From positions 95,608 to 159,607 of the forward strand of contig JAHLYR010000065.1 in the NCBI GenBank assembly GCA_025128025.1: a stretch of DNA of 64,000 nucleotides. Direction: 5' to 3'. A program made the translations under genes and the position numbers. The DNA comes from Synechococcus sp. CS-1330 (GTDB lineage Bacteria; Cyanobacteriota; Cyanobacteriia; PCC-6307; Cyanobiaceae). This document shows, in pieces, positions 61,139 to 64,000 of this stretch. Numbering within the stretch: the stretch's first letter is position 1; every line of letters starts with the position of its first letter. The notes below the pieces were generated by a model, which did not search any database, was not told where the DNA came from, and saw only the letters and a program-made list of their open reading frames with translations.

Positions 61139-61984
61139 ATGCCGGAATTACCCGAAGTTGAAACCGTGCGGCGGGGTCTCGAGCAACAGACCCAGGGCTT
61201 TGAGATCAGCAAGGTTGAGGTGCACCGGGCTAGGGCCATAGCCAGCCCGGTCGACCCCGCTGCATTCGCTGCGGCCTTGTGCGGGTGCCGAGTTGGCGCC
61301 TGGTCGCGACGTGGCAAATATCTGATGAGCCAGCTCAGTCGAGGGGGTGAAGAGGCTGGCAGCTGGGGCGTGCATCTGCGCATGACCGGGCAATTCCTTT
61401 GGCTGGAAACCCCGAAACCGGCCTGCTCACACACCCGCGTGCAACTGTTTGCTGCCAGCAATCAGGAGCTGCGGTTCGTAGACACCCGCAGCTTCGGCCA
61501 GATGTGGTGGGTACCGCCAGGCCAACCGTTGGACTCGGTAATCACGGGCCTGGGGCGGCTAGGCCCCGAGCCCTTCAGCCCAGCCTTCAACGCGGCCTAC
61601 CTGGCCGAGCGGCTGCGGGGCTCGAGGCGGCCAATCAAAAATGCCCTGCTGGATCAAGCGCTGGTGGCGGGGGTAGGCAACATCTACGCCGATGAGTCGC
61701 TGTTTGCTGCAGGAATTCGGCCCGCCACCGCCAGCGGCAGCCTTGGCGTCTCGCAGCTGGAGCGCCTGCGCCAGGCCCTGGTGGAGGTGCTGGAAACCAG
61801 CATCGGCGCCGGCGGCACAACCTTCAGCGACTTCCGTGACCTCAAGGGCAACAATGGCAACTACGGCGGCGTGGCCTGGGTCTACAGGCGTGGTGGCGAA
61901 CCCTGCCGCCGCTGCCACACACCAATTCAACGCGAGAAACTCGGCGGGCGCAGCAGCCACTGGTGCCCGAGCTGCCAGCATTGA
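61139..61984 (+). CDS. mutM: Formamidopyrimidine-DNA glycosylase
   Basis: MutM removes 8-oxoguanine and related lesions. The 281-residue protein starts PELPEVETVRRGLEQQ after Met (catalytic Pro1 and Glu2), has LDQALVAGVGNIYADESLF (helix-two-turn-helix) and ends with the zinc finger CRRCHTPIQ and WCPSCQH. ATG 61139 is fixed by the N-terminal proline. The end overlaps the mtnB-mtnC gene by up to 22 nt. Confidence 0.97.
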   Translation: MPELPEVETVRRGLEQQTQGFEISKVEVHRARAIASPVDPAAFAAALCGCRVGAWSRRGKYLMSQLSRGGEEAGSWGVHLRMTGQFLWLETPKPACSHTRVQLFAASNQELRFVDTRSFGQMWWVPPGQPLDSVITGLGRLGPEPFSPAFNAAYLAERLRGSRRPIKNALLDQALVAGVGNIYADESLFAAGIRPATASGSLGVSQLERLRQALVEVLETSIGAGGTTFSDFRDLKGNNGNYGGVAWVYRRGGEPCRRCHTPIQREKLGGRSSHWCPSCQH

Positions 61985-63405
61985 ACCAACCGCAAGCTTG
62001 CGTGGATACCGCCGCATCACAAACTCCCGAATTAGCACGACAGCTCAGCGCGACGATGGCCGCTATTCATCGCCGCGGTTGGTGCGATGGCACAGGAGGC
62101 AACTTCAGCTGCGTTCTGCAGTGGCAGCCGCTGGAGTTACTGATGGCCCCTAGTGGGGTGGATAAGGGCAGCGTTGCCCCAGAGCAGCTGATCGTGGTCA
62201 ATGCGGCTGGGGCAGTGCTGAAAGGCACCGGGCGGGCCAGCGCCGAAACCGCCCTGCACATCGCCCTTGTGGAGACCTGTGAAGCCGGTGCGGTACTGCA
62301 CACCCATTCCCAAGCGGGAACCCTGCTGTCCCAGCACTACGCAGCCACCAAAACAGGGGTTGCCTTCCTAGTGCTCCAAGACCTGGAGATGCTTAAAGGA
62401 CTTGAAGGTGTCACCACCCACGCCACCAGCGTCTCAATTCCAGTACTGGGTAACGATCAGGATCTGGCACGACTGCGCGGCAACGCAGAACCCCACCTCG
62501 CCGCAGCGCCCTATGGCCTACTGATTGCGGGCCATGGCCTCTATGCCTGGGGCAAGGATCTAACAACAGCGCGAAGACATCTCGAGATTCTTGAGTTCCT
62601 GCTGGAGCAACACTGGCGCAAACTATTGCTTAACGGGCTAAGCGGCAGGCAGCAAGGCAGGGCAGTTGTGCAACGGCATGGCGTGAGCCATGTTCTGCTT
62701 GACATTGAGGGCACCACCTGCCCGGTGAGTTTTGTATCAGACACCCTTTTCCCCTATGCGGCTGAACATCTCGGCAGCTTTTTGAACGAGCACCACAAGG
62801 ACCCGCAGGTTCAAGAGTTGCTAGCAGAAGTAGAAAAAGCTTGGGCGGAAGATCCAGAGCCCGAAGCTCAGTCAATGCGGCAGCAGGCCCTATCAGGGTG
62901 GAGTGATGGTGTTTTGAAGTATCTGCATTGGCTGATCAACAAGGATCGCAAGCTCCCACCACTCAAAGAGCTGCAAGGAATGATCTGGGAAATTGGCTAC
63001 CAAAACGGCAAGCTTCAGGGTCCGCTTTTTAAAGATGTACCAAGCGCCCTGCGGCAGTGGCATGCAGCCGGACTCCAGTTGGCGGTCTATTCATCTGGAT
63101 CAGTTGTAGCCCAGCAGCTGATCTACGGATACAGCAGTGGCGGGGATTTAAGAGCGATCTTTGGCCACTGGTTTGACACCCGCGTTGGCGGCAAGCGTGA
63201 TCAGAGCAGCTACACAAAAATTACGGGGTCACTTGATGTTCCCAGCCACCAAGTTTTGTTTATAAGCGACACCCTGGCCGAATGCGAGGCGGCGGCGGCC
63301 AGCGGCATGCAGGTGCTGCTCAGTATCCGCCCAGGCAATTCGGAGCAAGCGGTGGGTCGATTTGAGAGAATCAGCTCATTCCAAGACCTGGAGCTAAACC
63401 CATGA
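61963..63405 (+). CDS. mtnBC: Fused methylthioribulose-1-P dehydratase / enolase-phosphatase (MtnB-MtnC)
   Basis: One 480-residue chain carries two consecutive methionine-salvage enzymes. Residues about 20-215 are MtnB, a class II aldolase-like dehydratase with GGNFSCVL, AETALHIALVE and the zinc site HTHSQAG plus a later His in AGHGLYAWG. Residues about 240-475 are MtnC, a HAD phosphatase with LLDIEGTTCPVSF (nucleophile Asp), VYSSGS, and FISDTLAECEAA. The product is the acireductone used by MtnD (44491). The start may be GTG 61963 or TTG 61981, which would overlap the mutM stop by 4 nt. Its stop overlaps the next gene by 4 nt. Confidence 0.92.
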   Translation: MPELPALNQPQACVDTAASQTPELARQLSATMAAIHRRGWCDGTGGNFSCVLQWQPLELLMAPSGVDKGSVAPEQLIVVNAAGAVLKGTGRASAETALHIALVETCEAGAVLHTHSQAGTLLSQHYAATKTGVAFLVLQDLEMLKGLEGVTTHATSVSIPVLGNDQDLARLRGNAEPHLAAAPYGLLIAGHGLYAWGKDLTTARRHLEILEFLLEQHWRKLLLNGLSGRQQGRAVVQRHGVSHVLLDIEGTTCPVSFVSDTLFPYAAEHLGSFLNEHHKDPQVQELLAEVEKAWAEDPEPEAQSMRQQALSGWSDGVLKYLHWLINKDRKLPPLKELQGMIWEIGYQNGKLQGPLFKDVPSALRQWHAAGLQLAVYSSGSVVAQQLIYGYSSGGDLRAIFGHWFDTRVGGKRDQSSYTKITGSLDVPSHQVLFISDTLAECEAAAASGMQVLLSIRPGNSEQAVGRFERISSFQDLELNP

Positions 63406-63836
63406 ACCAAAGCATTCAGGATATTGATGCCAAAGCTGGGGCGCCGCAGACAAACGAGCAGCAGTTGATCTGCCTCAACCAAACCCTGCTTGAAAGCGTA
63501 GTAAGCGGTGATTGGCTCACCTATTCCAACCACTGCAGCGTTGACCTCACCTGCTTCGAAGCAGAGACGAATGGGGTCCTCGCAGAGGGGCTTGACTTCC
63601 ATCAATTCTATTTCGACCTACCAGCAGCAGCGCCAAGCAGCCCTCCAGCCCCCATACAGGTAAGCATGGCTAGACCACATATTCGCTGGATCAGTCCCGA
63701 CGCTGCCGTATTGAGCTACACCCGTCTCACCCAGAAGATGGTCGACGGAGCAGCTGTTACCGCTAGCTGCTGCGAGACGCGTATTTGGCAAAGAATCGAT
63801 GGGGCATGGAAACACGTCCATGTGCATCGTTCCTGA
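63402..63836 (+). CDS. CaMKII-association-domain (SnoaL-like) protein
   Basis: The 144-residue protein has the cystatin/NTF2-like fold pattern of the calcium/calmodulin-kinase association domain family: LNQTLLESVVSGDWLTYSNH, CSVDLTCFEAE and a final ETRIWQRIDGAWKHVHVHRS. Bacterial members are stand-alone oligomers of unknown ligand. Its ATG overlaps the mtnBC stop by 4 nt (ATGA), so the two are co-translated; a link to methionine salvage is possible but unproven. Confidence 0.85.
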   Translation: MNQSIQDIDAKAGAPQTNEQQLICLNQTLLESVVSGDWLTYSNHCSVDLTCFEAETNGVLAEGLDFHQFYFDLPAAAPSSPPAPIQVSMARPHIRWISPDAAVLSYTRLTQKMVDGAAVTASCCETRIWQRIDGAWKHVHVHRS

Positions 63837-63870
63837 ATGTCATTGCCCAAGCAAGAAGTTTAACCAACAA

Positions 63871-63896
63871 AAAAGCCACCCCTAGGGGTGGCTTTT
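63871..63896. terminator. Bidirectional rho-independent terminator
   Basis: A perfect 26-bp palindrome centred on CTAG: AAAAGCCACCCC pairs with GGGGTGGCTTTT. The stem has A/T tracts on both flanks, so it would end transcripts from either side. It lies 35 nt after the last gene. The remaining 104 bp to the window end show nothing recognisable. Confidence 0.93.
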
Positions 63897-64000
63897 AAGT
63901 CAAATGGCACACACTCTTTCAAGAGAATGCTGCAGTTGATTGGGATGAATTTTTTACCTGGCATCGAGCTATTTTCTCAGGGGGCTGCCCCCCAAATATC

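Overview
The window looks like chromosomal DNA from a GC-rich picocyanobacterium of the Synechococcus/Cyanobium type. It encodes photosystem I subunit PsaE, PipX/PipY, SepF, several cyanobacteria-specific families (DUF1823, DUF3086, DUF3119) and a bidirectional NiFe hydrogenase. Genes are tightly packed, with many 1-4 nt stop/start overlaps. I see no prophage, CRISPR array, rRNA or transposase gene.

Region 1 (1-3026) holds two LysR-like regulators (the first cut by the window edge), two small conserved hypotheticals and a LuxR-type response regulator. Region 2 (3080-25531) is a large fermentative hydrogen locus, almost all on the minus strand. Reading with transcription it runs: a small secreted protein, hoxE, hoxF, hoxU, hoxY; then an efflux cassette (divergent tolC, hlyD, a small membrane protein, a broken FUSC gene); then hoxH, a GT1 glycosyltransferase, hoxW, hypA, an SDR; and finally hypB, hypF, hypC, nifJ (pyruvate:ferredoxin oxidoreductase), a dihydroorotate-dehydrogenase-like gene, hypD and hypE. 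The last seven genes form one unbroken chain of 1-4 nt overlaps. Oxidation of pyruvate to reduced ferredoxin is therefore genetically tied to hydrogenase assembly. The FUSC gene carries a 100-bp palindromic insertion with 17-bp terminal inverted repeats and a 4-bp target duplication; removing it restores the frame exactly.

Region 3 (25590-41791) is mostly housekeeping: GluQRS, HU, a metal-site-less beta-lactamase-fold protein, GlgX, tRNA-Gly, a GPH sugar symporter, the mlaE-DUF3119-DUF3086-plsY run, the der-ecfT-pipX-pipY-sepF-proC run, DUF1823, a tRNA-dihydrouridine synthase and CobI. Region 4 (41955-50260) is accessory: a solitary urea-type substrate-binding lipoprotein (UrtA), convergent with a pentameric ligand-gated ion-channel homologue, then MtnD, a GAF/HD-GYP protein, a CDF cation exporter, a ClC-type channel/antiporter and gamma-glutamyltransferase.

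Region 5 (50389-64000) has MiaE, AroQ, tRNA-Tyr and tRNA-Thr, a NarL-type response regulator with a DctB-like sensor kinase, a third LysR-like regulator preceded by a 22-bp tandem repeat, a class 3 aldehyde dehydrogenase, a four-LysM secreted protein, RecQ, a conserved hypothetical, psaE, mutM, a fused MtnB-MtnC methionine-salvage enzyme and a CaMKII-association-domain protein.

All calls come from reading the sequence and knowledge of protein families. No database search was run.
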